Source: Oscheius dolichura (Eukaryota; Nematoda; Chromadorea; Rhabditida; Rhabditidae). Taken from it: a DNA stretch of 64,000 nucleotides. The first letter of the stretch is position 1, and the number at the start of each line of letters is the position of its first letter. The position numbers and the translations under genes were made by a program. Positions 22,975-33,900 of the stretch are shown piece after piece. The DNA is taken from positions 6,820,001-6,884,000 of the forward strand of contig OW051492.1 in the NCBI GenBank assembly GCA_932521035.1, read 5' to 3'. A model generated the notes under the pieces. That model saw only the letters and a program-made list of their open reading frames with translations, searched no databases and was not told where the DNA came from.

Positions 22975-23761
22975 TTATTTAGATTTTCTGGTATTCGAAT
23001 CTTCTGCAGAATTCCTTACTGTTATAATCTCAACATCGTGCTTTACTACAGTTTGTGCTGCTTCGAATAAATGGATCAGGGAAATAGCTGATTTTATAAA
23101 GGCGATAGGAAATGTAATTACAGCTAAATATGTCATCAAATAAACGCCGAAGACAGCTGGGCCAGGATGGAAAGCACGCAAATACATTATAATGTAAAAC
23201 GCTTCATTGCCGCCGCACATAGCGCCAAGGAATGTGCGATTCGTGTAATAATAGTGTAGTATGATATTCGGACTCTAAAAAATTAAAGATAACAACACTG
23301 CGCAAGAAAAACCTGTTTATGCGTAATGGCTCCAGTCAAATCTGTAGCATGAAGATGCAGCCAATGGGAAGCTATGTCTAAGACAGCGCTAATCTAAAAA
23401 AATCAATTAATAATGCGTTGAATTGCTTTATTACCTGAAAAAAGAACATATGATCTGGGTAAAAGCGACAAAGAGTCATACAAAGAGCCATTAGGGCACA
23501 CCTATCCGTGAGTTGATCCAGCATAGCACCAAAACGGCTACTTTGGTTGTATACTCGAGCAGCCCAGCCATCAAAAGCATCCAAGCCAGCGCTTAAAGCA
23601 TAGCTAAAGCGGTACTATTAACGCTGTCTTTGTAGACAATCTCACCAAAGTATAGCTGTGTACGGAGATCCCCCCATGTATGCGAAAGAGAGAATAGCCA
23701 ACACAATTCGTCCATATCCAATGAGATTGGGATAAAATAGAAAGACATTTGTGTTGCCCAT
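22975..23761 (-). CDS. CDIPT: CDP-diacylglycerol--inositol 3-phosphatidyltransferase (PI synthase)
   Basis: ER membrane enzyme that makes phosphatidylinositol from CDP-DAG and inositol. It starts MGNTNVFLFYPNLIGYGRIV at 23759-23761. A 42-nt intron precedes the catalytic region. The CDP-alcohol phosphotransferase signature D-x2-DG-x2-AR-x8-G-x3-D-x3-D is complete across LDAFDGWAARV and RFGAMLDQLTDR. Later landmarks ASHWLHLHATDL and CGGNEAFYIIMYL match the family. Several hydrophobic helices follow and the tail is short and basic (SNTRKSK). It lies 224 bp upstream of SNRNP200 on the same strand. An AG (ttattattaag) lies two bases before the ATG. Confidence 0.94.
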
Positions 23762-24489
23762 GCCTTAATAATAATAGTACTACACTGAGATAAAAACGCC
23801 ATATAGAGATTGCAGATGCTACTAATAGAACTTGGTTTATTTAGGTGATAAATAGCATTTTCGCTTTCAATAAAATTTCGCAAGTTGCAATTGCTATATG
23901 ATTGTAAATGTGCTTCTATACTAATACAAAAACTGCAATTAAGTTTGCACAAAAGCACGAAACAAGGAATGAGCAGAATATATGAGTTTCGAATTTGGTA
24001 GTGACGGAGAGTAAGGCATTGCAGTGGAGCGCCAATGATACGCAGTGGAGCGCTAATCGCGAACGATTTTTTACTCTTGACCTAAGCGTTGGTTACATAG
24101 TGTCTTTTTATATAAAAAAGGGAAGTATGTTCTACAAAATAAAGATATTTTTTCGTTTTTCGTTTGAGTGAATAGGGGGAAAATAGTGAAAACACAGGGC
24201 CACCCTTCAGCGCCATTCAAGAAATTAGCCGTTGAGCCGTTGAGGCGGATGGAGAGCTAATGGAGGTGCGTCGGCGGTAAAAGCCGCGGCCATATTTCTA
24301 CTTTTTTTATAAAAAAAGTGCCTTATGTAACCGATATCTTTTTTTGAGTGGGAGTTGAGAGTAGGCTCATTCGAACCGATAATTTTTGCTGAGTCGAACT
24401 GCACTTTTAGAATTTTTTGAAAATGAGGGAGTGAGAAGGAAGCGAGCCTCAAAGTTTCGGAAAATTACACAACGTTTTTTGAGCTGGCC
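23762..24489. other. intergenic region left of the GC-rich 24.5-26.7 kb area
   Basis: Mostly AT-rich, with a short direct repeat of about 15 bp (GCAGTGGAGCGC followed by C/T-AAT) at about 24020 and 24041. The stretch 24180-24300 is more GC-rich. No gene was recognised. The minus-strand frame at 24225-24452 has no known content. Confidence 0.35.
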
Positions 24490-25210
24490 CGATGGGAGTA
24501 GTGTCATTCGACGACGCTTCTTGGCGTTTTCGTGGTTTAATTTTGGCTAAGCTCTGGCGCGTCACAGTGAGGAATCGACAGCACTTTACCAAAGTTAAGC
24601 CCTTTCCCATAGCCAGCCGGACTCGGTCAGCCAATGGTCAGAATGGCCAAGCTTTTGTTTTGTCAAAGCCGGAGATTTCGACCGAAATTCGCAAAGTGAA
24701 GAAACCCCAAGCGCGGACAGCAATGACTTGCTCCGTCGCTATGCCGAGCGCCTGGGGGAGAAACAAGCTCAGGAGGAAGAGTCGGTTACGGTATCTCCCC
24801 CTGTTTTGTTCTATCACGGTGGAAGAACGACGTGGGATGATTCCACTGTCCACATTACCAATTCAACAAATAATCAAGTATATGTTGGTGATGGCGATGT
24901 GGACTGGCTGGTTCCAGCTGGAGGAACGATCCCGATTATCCTATTTTGGTAACTTTTCCGCTTTTCTTTTGATACCTGTCTTTAGAGTGGCACCTTCATT
25001 TTATCCGTCCGCAACTACAAGGATACCTTACCACCGCTTGATATCAAACTCGTCGACATAGCTGACGTGTTCCGCGTATACCACCTCCAGGAGAAGCGGC
25101 ACCGCATCGATATTTTGAATGGCACTGCCAAGTACCCCACATCACGGACTCCCTCGTCTTGTACATCGGGTTCTCGATCTCGTTGGCGTCGTCTCCCTTC
25201 GGGTTGTACC
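24490..25210 (+). CDS. hypothetical protein, uncertain model
   Basis: A plus-strand reading frame at about 24600-24950 reads a polar stretch (SQWSEWPSFCFVKAGD, later SADSNDLLRRYAERLG, then HGGRTTWDDSTVHITNSTNN) and ends at a donor near 24950. After a roughly 35-nt intron a second exon from about 24987 reads GTFILSVRNYKDTLPPLDI and LVDIADVFRVYHLQEKRHR. The composition looks coding, but the start and the 3' end are not clear: the apparent tail runs antisense to the orphan membrane exon at 25145-25343. I do not recognise the family. Confidence 0.35.
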
Positions 25211-25343
25211 TAAATATTCGAAGGAAGGGGGAGGGGGACAGACACCACGGTGACCGGATCCTTCTCCTTGTGGTACCTGCCCCGGTAGAAGAGGGCCAGG
25301 ACGGCGAGGATGGCCACCACCACGGCCAACCAGAGGGGCCGCT
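25055..25343 (-). pseudogene. orphan C-terminal exons of a type I receptor-like protein
   Basis: On the minus strand, after an acceptor (gagtctag at 25344), an exon encodes one membrane helix followed by positive charge (LWLAVVVAILAVLALFYRGR then YHKEKD). A second piece after a 46-nt intron encodes a cytoplasmic tail with an NPxY-type sorting or adaptor motif (NEIENPMYKTRE). The arrangement resembles integrin-beta or LDL-receptor-family tails. No upstream exons exist: the next minus-strand gene ends 100 bp away at 25442. It is either a gene fragment or part of a gene whose other exons I failed to see. The frame past the NPMY motif to the stop at about 25055 is doubtful. Confidence 0.35.
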
Positions 25344-25441
25344 AGACTCGTACCGTTTCGGTTAGTCAAACTATGTATTATAGAATATAAAGTGATTCAT
25401 GTTTATTACAATAAATCCAATTTCATATCAGATGAGAGTAT

Positions 25442-27497
25442 TCACAATTGGGTAAGGTTGAGTTCCCTGTACTCTTCGTCCCCAAAAGTAACAGTTTCCG
25501 ACTTTATTGAAAACCGTCTTTGTTCTATCCTATCCGGTGACAAATTAACTAGCGAAACGTCTAAAAAACTTCGTTTTTGATCAACAAAACTAGCTACCAC
25601 TCGTGGAGTTCCGTCTATCCTGGGCTCGGAGATCCTTCATCAGCTGGCAGACGCCGACCTCGACGGCCGACTTGTGCATGACATAGTCGACCATGGCCAG
25701 CTCATTCAAGGCAGCCAAGGCTCGGCCGACACTTTCCAAAATGGCCGGGATGAAGGACTTCGCGGGTCGCCCGTCCGGGTACTTCAGGAGGAGCAGGTGC
25801 AGCCGCGTCGTTTCCAGGAAGATCCTCTCGTTCATGATCATTATATCCTATAAAAATAGTCGGGGACCACCGGTGCTCACCTTTTCCGTGACCTTGTCTG
25901 CCGGAATAGTCGGCCCTACTTCTTCGTTCTTCTTCATCTTCTTCGTCGGCTCCTTCGGGTGTTTTTCCCAGGACGGTTTCCTCTTTCCGTTTCTCGGGGA
26001 CTGGAGCAGGACGATGTCCTCCACCAGGTCGTCCTCCTCTCCATTCGAGTCGTGGGGTGGAGTATAGACTAAAACTGTCGGTATCTATCTCGAGTCAGCC
26101 CACTTTTGACCGGCTTGGCTTCTCTTTTCGGCCGTCCTCGTCCCTTTTTCTCGTCCATTTCTTCTCTCGTTTTTGTCTTCTTAACCGTCCGGACATCTTC
26201 CTCGTCCACCTCCAATTTTATCGGTTTCTTTTCCCTCATACTTCTTCGGACGGTCTCTTTCCTAGTTTTTTCCCTAAAATTTTCTATTTTTATCCATTTC
26301 TTTTTCCCTTACGTCGCCACGACCGCCCGCAACTCTTCCAACGTGCCCGGCAGGTACTCGTAGACGTATTCCACCCCCGGCACTCTGATGTTCGAGCACT
26401 CTTCGTCCAGATTTTCTAATAAATACATTATTTTCTCTGGTAAAACTCACCTATGGCTTCCTTGATCTCAATATAAGCGGCCGGATCGAGGCTCTTCCGG
26501 TATTTGATCAATAGCCCTATCAGGATGGGGAGCGTGTCCTCCTGCTCCTCCACGTCGACGTCTTTCGCTATTTTGTAAATGTAGGAACTGAAAGAGACGG
26601 ATTCTGTGGTCAAGATGGCGCCTACCATAGAGAGAGAATGTGCTTGGCTATATAGGCGTGGAGGGGGCCGTCGTCATACAACGATTCCAGCTGCTTCTTC
26701 AGAGTTTCATACTTTTCCTCTGCTGAAATGTCCCTAGTCATTTTTTGGGTATTTTTTGGCCTTCTTTTACTTATTTGGGAATACGCTGTGTCAAAGATGA
26801 AAAGGGGAAAGTATATATCTTGTGAACGATGTTAACTTACAATTATATTGTATGGTTTGGGAAGAAGAATGGAACACAGCTGGAGAGCTGTCTTTATTGC
26901 TTTTTGACCAGGAGAACGGAGCAAACAGGACGGGATATCCGATATTTTCGCTAATTTGGCAAGCTTCGTAGTTTATTCCTTTCAATTCATCTAAAAAGAC
27001 ATATCGCATTTCCTGATTCGTACTTACCCCACATCTTTTGAAAAATCTCTAAGGGAAGAGGGGATGTTGCACGGTCGCCATTCCAGCAAACTCCCAATAT
27101 GACTTCATAACGCTGAAAGTCTGTTCGTCTATGGCTTGGCAGTTTAGACCTCTATAAGAATTGTGATCAAGTTTAGGGCCTGATCATTTTTGTGATTAAT
27201 TTTTGGTAATTTCTCCATATCTCGGCGAATCCGAAGTCGAAGTTTCTGCCAATTTCCACACCATCCTTCTAATTTTTCTGAAAGTTGCTTCCAGAATTCG
27301 GGTTCTAAATATCTGCAAAAAAACATTTGTTTTATAAAACATTCTTCTCACCCTTCAGGGACCTCGAAGGTCTCGGGCACTTTGTTCACCAGAGATAACG
27401 GGAAAAGCTTTTTCAATTTGTCAAACTCTTGGATTATATGGCATCGCTTTACTGTAACTCTCGAAGACCCCTCGAAAGCAAAAAGTGGCTCGGTCAT
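25442..27497 (-). CDS. probable nuclear protein with AT-hook; identity unknown
   Basis: Starts MTEPLFAFEGSSRVTVKRCH at 27495-27497. The AT-rich first part (to about 26800) encodes a soluble helical region. A 55-nt intron then joins in frame to SYSQISKRRPKNTQKM and the GC-rich second part: helical segments (YIYKIAKDVDVEEQEDTL, YVYEYLPGTLEELRAVVA), a Lys/Glu-rich linker with an AT-hook-like KKGRGRPKREAKP, a second basic/acidic linker (KKMKKNEE), then a helical block with FIPAILESVGRALAALNELA and VCQLMKDLRAQDRR, and a C-terminus ending YRELNLTQL. The last block faintly resembles TFIIS-N/LEDGF integrase-binding folds; that is only an impression. GC-rich introns are 35-43 nt. The two parts could instead be two genes, the second starting MTRDISAEEKYETL near 26740. 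Confidence 0.5.
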
Positions 27498-28189
27498 AGC
27501 TATAGAATAACACCAGTGGAAATAGAAGGATCAATAATGGAAGAAAGCTAATCGATTATAACCGATAATAACTGCATAATAACCCAAGCGACGCGATTAC
27601 TATGCGCTTAAAAGCGATAATTTTATGATGAACTTATTAGAGTATGTCTATGACTGATTGGAATAAACTGTAAACTGGTTATAAATTTGCCTTGTAGAAT
27701 TTGAATTCGGAACCCGTGTACAGCTAAAAAGGCTGCGACCGTACTTCTAGCAACACGAATTTCATTCGATATCCCCCCTTATTAAAGCGCTATGGTGTTT
27801 GTCTGTCTGTTTGTTTGTTTGTCGATGGGAAAGTGTCCGACGGTAAAGGGATTATTAATTTCTTAATCCCGGGGGCCGCCTCAGGCGGTCGTCGGCGGAA
27901 GAGCGGAAAGGTCGCCACAAGTCGAAGCGGATAACTTTGACAGACAGACGACCCAGCCGTAGGCTGCCGAAGGCCCGCTGGTAGGGCAATGAAGATCCTT
28001 CTTGTCGGGGACAGAAAACCAATTCTCCTCCTTCAACTGCATTGCAAGTAAAACTCAGAGCTGTGTGGTACCCTTGTTTATAACAATTAGTACAACGGAA
28101 CAACCATCATTATAAAACTAATAATTTGTGATAAAGTAATTAGGTAAAAACGACTAGTTTCATATACAAACAATAACAATACAATTACT
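27498..28189. other. intergenic region with a SINE-like repeat
   Basis: About 690 bp upstream of the AT-hook gene and downstream of DNAJC21. Most of it is taken up by the repeat at 27781-27992; the rest is AT-rich without coding signal. Confidence 0.4.
27781..27992 (+). repeat. SINE-like dispersed repeat, copy 1
   Basis: Begins ATTAAAGCGCTATGGTGT, nearly the same as the start of the repeat at 33289, and later shares the short GGCTGCCG/AAGGC motif. It contains a TCTG/TTTG-rich stretch (27798-27822) and a GC-rich middle. The tRNA-like boxes seen in the second copy are not clear here, so this may be a diverged or rearranged member of the family. Confidence 0.55.
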
Positions 28190-30350
28190 TCAGGCCGGCT
28201 TCACTTTTTTGTTCTTTTTCTTTTTATTATCCATAACTCCTTTGACTGTTGCATGCCCAGTTTCACGAATATGTTGAAAAAGTTTAGTTCTAAAACCAGT
28301 TCAAGAAAAAAAAGCACCTACCTGCTTTCAAAAAATTCGCCACATTTATCACATTTTCCGGCTCTAGGAGTACTATCTTCTTGCAAGCTTTCCTTAGCTA
28401 TCTTAGAGTCTATATCTCTTATTTTGGAAGGGACCGCTGTAAGCTACCTGCACTATTTTCCAGAGAATTCTTCCGCCATTGTCCTTCTACAGAATTCCGT
28501 GTCATAGCGCGGTCAACGTACTCACTAAATAGTTAGTTACAGAGAACAATTTAAATGAACCTTTCAACGATGCCCTCATTGTCCACTGATGGTTTCTTGT
28601 TCTTATCAGCCCTTCTAGCTTTTTTAATCTTTATCACCTCTTGTGCTTCATCGCAATTATCTAAAACGCACATCATAAAAATATCAAATTAATGAATTAT
28701 TTGATTGAGACAATCATCTTTTTCATTTATGAATATGTTACTGTATTAATTACCGTCGACTGTTGGTATTTTATGACTTTCGTGCAACGCTGTTTCTCCA
28801 AGATGAGCATATGCGACTTCTTTAGGATTATCGTTTTTCTCACTAAATTACTGTAGCACGTACAACAACAGGGTTACTTGTCTGAAGCACTAGACTCTTC
28901 ATCCCAAGCCTTCTTTTTCCGAGCTCGACGTTTCGCCTTTTTTCCCTTTTTCTCAGGCGCATCTATGGGGCTATCATCAGGAGTGAGAACTTCTAAAATA
29001 TACTTTTTTAGAACACAAACGAATACAAAATCAGATTAAAGTGGAACTAACCGAAAATCGCTTTATCTTCTTCTTTCATGTGTTTCATTAAGTCAGAAAA
29101 TTGCTTTTTATGCTGTTTGGAGTTTTTATGCGTCTCTAAGGCGTTCCTGTTATAGAAACCGTTAATTGGTAATTTTTAAAATAACTAACTCAGTTTTAAA
29201 ACTTTTGTTACAGACAATGCAGAAAGGAGTTCCCTCTTCGACGTCATCACGTTCTTCAGCGCTACTGCCTTCTTCATGTTCCGCTAATAAGGTTTCAAAG
29301 TGTCTTTGATTTTGCTCCATAATAGCTTCCACATCTCCGTACAGTCTATGCAAAACGAAATCTGTTTTGAAACCCACTTACTCCTGATTTTTCCTGAGTT
29401 GGTTAATTCTGTTTTCATCTTGTTTCTTTTTCGCTTCCACGTTTTTCCGTTCTAATTCTTCTCTATAAACTTTTACCCTCGGATCACGTTTACGAACAAA
29501 TGCTACCAGTTCCTGAATATTTGCTGTAAAGGAGACTGCTGACGAATTACCCGAATCTGTTCATTGCGTGCGTTTCTACCTGCATCGCGATATTTCTTAT
29601 TCTCGGCTTCAATAATACGAGCTTGGTAACGGTTATCTGCATCCCTTATATCGTATTTGTCCAGCCAATGGAAGCTTCGAGCTGTACAAAAAGAACCCCA
29701 AAAGCCATAAAAAGGCCCAACTACCTAAAATCTTCTTCCTAGTAATCTCAAGTTACTTGCCGTATTGTAATCGCTATCTTTATTACCAAATAAAGGATAC
29801 CTATGCGAGGGGTCATCCAGGTACTCATAGTCTTCTTCTGCCAATGCAAAAAATACTCCATTATATATCTCGTAGAAGTTCTATAATTCAAAAGAAAATG
29901 TACAACTACGAATTCTACCTTTGGCCCTTCGAAACCTGAAACAACAACAAATTTAGACAACATTTCAACAACAAAAACCTGCATAGCACGACGAGGTGAA
30001 GTATTGAAAAAGATTGACGGACTTATCTTTGTAGTTATCGTTTCCGAAGCCTAATAAACTATTTTGCTGGTGCTATCCATGTGCTTACCTCCTTTTAAAA
30101 TGCTTTCTCGATACTTGTCATAAAACGCTCTTTCGTGAGGGTCGCTCAAAACTTCGTAAGCTTGTTGTAGAAGGGCAAAATACTGGGTGCATTCTTCAAC
30201 TTTATCAGGATTCTTGTCTGGATGCCATTTCAGGGCTAGTTTCCTATAATTTCTGTAAATAATAAGAAATGCCACCTACCTATATGATTTCTTTATAGCG
30301 TCGTCGTCTGCATCCCGAGCTAATTCTAGTAGTTCGTAGTGGCATTTCAT
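28190..30350 (-). CDS. DNAJC21: J-domain and C2H2 zinc-finger protein DNAJC21
   Basis: Hsp70 co-chaperone (yeast Jjj1) needed for late cytoplasmic maturation of 60S ribosomal subunits. The ATG at 30348-30350 directly follows atatttcag. The J-domain fills the start: [20 protein letters not shown], then WHPDKNPDK with the HPD motif and [18 protein letters not shown]. The middle has [26 protein letters not shown] and [16 protein letters not shown], followed by coiled coil. Zinc finger 1 is [11 protein letters not shown] with [12 protein letters not shown]; an acidic/Lys-rich linker follows, then zinc finger 2, [18 protein letters not shown]. The tail is basic ([12 protein letters not shown]). 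Divergent from CDC26 with 255 bp between starts. Confidence 0.93.
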
Positions 30351-30605
30351 CTGAAATATTTCAAAATGGATAATTTCCCATCTATTTAGGAGCACATAAA
30401 TTACACCCAGAAAAAGAATGACAGGAAACAGAAAAATTTCGTTCGAAGCGGAAGCGCGCTCCAAACTGGCATTGTTCAATTAGCAATTTTATCCATCGAA
30501 GTGGGCTCTTGCTTTCTTTGGAGCTCCTCCATAGCAATTCTCTTGGCTCTAACCATCAACCCGCTTACCAATTGTATTATTTTATTTAGAAATATCTTTC
30601 AGAAA

Positions 30606-30884
30606 ATGATGCGAAGACCACTAACATCAGTTGAGCTCGCGGAAGAAGACATCAAAGAAATGAACAATATTTTGGTAGAACGTATGCTTCTTCTAGCCAA
30701 GCAGGAAACAGAAAAAGGAAACAACCCTACTGTGGGAATATTAAAAGTGACAGAACCTACCAATAAGTGGGAATATTTTGATCTGAATAGCCACATTTTA
30801 TATTTCAGAGTAGATTCTAAGCCTAGGACCTCATCAGGTCTTTCTACTCCTTTCACACAGGTTACAGAGACATCATCTTCTTAA
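30606..30884 (+). CDS. CDC26: anaphase-promoting complex subunit CDC26
   Basis: Small APC/C subunit whose N-terminus binds the TPR groove of APC6. It starts MMRRPLTSVELAEEDIKEMN; the N-terminal M-x-RRP-x-T-x-x-EL-x-x-x-DI pattern is the family hallmark. The rest is polar, Ser/Thr-rich and poorly conserved, 92 residues in one exon. The ATG follows tttcag by four bases, so an upstream exon or spliced leader is likely. An open frame continues upstream to 30501 without known content. The assignment rests mainly on the first 20 residues. Confidence 0.75.
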   Translation: MMRRPLTSVELAEEDIKEMNNILVERMLLLAKQETEKGNNPTVGILKVTEPTNKWEYFDLNSHILYFRVDSKPRTSSGLSTPFTQVTETSSS

Positions 30885-31006
30885 ATATGATTACATAAAT
30901 AATTTTCTCATACAGCTTTCCTTTCATATTTGCGTTCATCTCGAATCTGTTTTTCTTATCATAAATTGCTTTTTTTTTAAATATTTTATACTGTATAATA
31001 TTTTAG

Positions 31007-33710
31007 ATGCGTAAAGAATTACGAACATTCTCTGATTCGTTATCTGGTGATTTTCCTATAGCTGACTTTCCGGGTAGTTCATTATGTACTTTCCATCAGG
31101 GTTTCCTGTATATCTTAAAAAAATTCAGTCTTATTGGTGGAAAAATCGAGTATTCTCAACATGTGGTAAGCAGCTTCTAAAAAATGCAGTTGTATTTTAG
31201 AAAATTGTACCAGTACCCGCTATTCCTTCCGTCATAAAAGTAAACAGCTTAAAAGTTTCACAGGATGGTTCCAGGTAGGACTTAGTTTTAGTTTAAATGT
31301 CTTTTAAGGGTGATATTGTTAGTAGATGATGCTGTATATGTGATACTAATTGAATTGGAAGTTTTGAAAATACTCTCAAAGAAGTCTAGCTGTGTGGAAG
31401 TTTTTTGCGAGTTCGTTTTGTATTTGTTTATGAAACGTGCCCGCATCTTCAGACGTCAAAAGATTGCATCGAAGTTAGCAAAGTACGGCAAGATTAAAGT
31501 CATAGATGCCAAATTTATCCCAGAGAATTTTCTCCCGGGGAGTCATTTATCAATCCTCACATCGGACAATGTTCTCCGGTGAGAATTGTTTACTTGTTTT
31601 TTTCTTGGCATTTATAGTATCTCACTTTCTTCTGCAGAGTAAACTCTTTTGCAGATTATATAGCTTGATTTCGGATATTGGTACGGCTATCATTGATATT
31701 GACCTCAATTGTTTGTTGGAAAATGGAAACTTTAATGATGTGTCTTATTTAAATGAAAATACGTTTGGATTATACAGTAGTATAGGTAAGCTTTAGAGTT
31801 TTTAAAAGAATTGATCGTCATCATTTATTCTAGTTTGCTATGAATTGATAACGTGTTGTCCACAACTCAGCTTTCTAATGTGTGATTCTGATGGCCAATT
31901 GCACACCGCCATAATAACTGGTAAGGTTTTCGTAATTTAAACTTTCACGCCACTACAGATGATTTATCGCCATTTCTCAGTTCTTTGAAAATACCGCTAA
32001 GCTTTCCTTGTGAGTTTTCCACACTTTACAACATCAGACATTCATTTGAAGAGGTTTGAGTCTTGAACTTTTTTCAAACTTAAAATTATAGGCCTTCTCC
32101 GCATTTGCAGCCGTTTCATGTGAAGGTGGCCAAAATTTAACCCATTTCATTTTAATACCTAGTCATGGAGCTTTCGAGTAAGGTTCTAAAGAATATCTTT
32201 ACTTTTCTAGAATTTATTTCCACGAAAAAGTTGGGTTTACCGCTGCCATTGCCCAAGCATATTTTACTGAATTTGGTGAATCCTGTTATTGCATTGGCAC
32301 ACCGAAACATTTATATTTAATTGATTGCCGCAATTGGATCAATTATTATGGCGAAATAACCACTAGGTTTTCTAAACTTAGAACAAATACATTTATTTAT
32401 AGCGAATCGGCGAAGATTATTAATACTGATAGCCAACTTCATGTTGTTGCTCTTTGTAACCAAACGGCACCTGTAGAAAACGTGCCTGTAACAGCTGGGC
32501 AATTGGTTTCGCTCAAGTGTTCCACGGAAAATGGAGAATTAACCATGTTAATTATCCAGTTTCCCTCATCTCCATTGTTCCCTTCATTTATTAAGTATGG
32601 CTGAAATGACGCAGTTTGTTTTTCTACCACTATTATTAAGGAATAAACTAACCACACAAATTCCTACCCATGAAGGCTCTCTGCCCATAAAAGCCAAGGA
32701 AGACTGGAAGGTATCAGCAGTCGATCCTTTTATGGATCAAATGCGGGTTCTTCCAAAATTAACGTAAGATTTCATTACATTTGGTTTGATTTTTACTATT
32801 TAGAGGGCTTGCAAAAGAAAATCAGAAAAAGATGCTTAAAGATCTGGAACAATGGCTCGTTTCGCTCTCCCACAATCTGACCCGATTGAAGTCGGCAACA
32901 TCAAATACAGTAAAAAGGTACTATATTAGCTATGCATATTAAAAAGTTTCAAAGGTTATCAGAGATAAGTCCCACTGCTAAAGATTTGATGGATTATAAA
33001 AACGATCTTTTTACAAGACTAGCTGTGGTAAGCGCAGATGTGATCCGATTTCACGAAGAAGCTAATCAACGCCGACAGCGTATAGACGTTCTAGCCAATA
33101 GGATTGATTCTGTAAGGAAACCCTTTTTATAAGGCTAAACTAAAACTTGTAGCTTACAAGAAGAGCAAGTGAAAAGCGTCCGCTTACAACACAAGAAAAA
33201 CAAATGTTGAAGACTCTCAAAGATTACAAGAAGCAAGCTGTTTCGCTTAGTGATCGAACAGCTCACGTAATTCTTTACCATCCTATATATTAAAGCGCTA
33301 CGGTGTCCGTTTGTGTGTGCGCTGACATGTCGAGATTTCATGGCGAAGTCAGCGGGCGCGCGGTCGGAGAGGTCGTGGGTTCGATCCCCGCCACAGTCAA
33401 ACATTTTTGCTTTTTTGTTTTACTGTGTTTACGACAGCCGAAGGCTGCCGCAGGCTACCTGGCTTATTATTTAATAGCCCAATTTTTAAATTGACTTTAA
33501 ATAATAGCTTCGTTTTAGATGCATATAGAAGTAGCTGAAGCAAAGAGAACTGCATTTGGTCCGGCAAAGTCGTTTCAGCCTTCTACATCTTCATATTTGT
33601 CAAATATTGAAAAATCGTACGTTCGCCCTTATTATTTGATTTTCAGGCATAATCATTGCTCAGTTCATAATAAAAATATTTTAGAGGACGCGAAATCGAT
33701 GCTATCGTAA
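31007..33710 (+). CDS. NUP88: nuclear pore complex protein Nup88
   Basis: Cytoplasmic-face nucleoporin that anchors Nup214/CAN and affects CRM1 export. The ATG at 31007 directly follows attttag. It starts MRKELRTFSDSLSGDFPIAD. The N-terminal beta-propeller is coded in many short exons, with SHLSILTSDNVLRLYSL matching the family's conserved blade, then YCIGTPKHLYLIDCRNW and CNQTAPVENVPVTAG. The C-terminal third is coiled coil (MLKDLEQWLVSLSHNLTRLK, FHEEANQRRQRIDVLANRI). The last intron, 33267-33518, contains a tRNA-derived SINE. A final 30-nt segment near 33620-33650 may be an intron or coding. Confidence 0.82.
33289..33470 (+). repeat. tRNA-derived SINE in a NUP88 intron
   Basis: Starts ATTAAAGCGCTACGGTGT, shared with the 27781 repeat. 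It holds a good Pol III A box (TGGCGAAGTCAGCGG, from 33341) and a perfect B box (GGTTCGATCC, 33378-33387) about 35 bp apart, followed by a T-rich stretch (33402-33423). The lack of a full acceptor stem and the repeat copy argue against an active tRNA gene. It lies inside the last NUP88 intron in the sense direction. The 3' limit is approximate. Confidence 0.75.
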
Positions 33711-33900
33711 GTAGAATAACCAAAATCTCACAAGCTATTGATTCTCAGTAAATCTTCATGGTCATTTTTCTGTCGATCTTTCTATGAATGAATAAATCAA
33801 TGTACAATTAAGGTTTTTTGTATTGGCGTGATTCGCTTAAATGTCTTTTATTTTATTTTTACGATTCTGTTTAATTTACATTTCAGAGTCGTATAAAACA

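Noticed and set aside
30501..30605. N-terminal extension of CDC26 with a hydrophobic segment
   Set aside because: The family begins at MxRRP; the upstream part contains a polypyrimidine-AG acceptor right before it, so it is probably intron or leader.
33320..33400. Possible tRNA gene
   Set aside because: Pol III boxes are good, but there is no complete cloverleaf that I could fold and the segment is part of a dispersed repeat; called a SINE instead.
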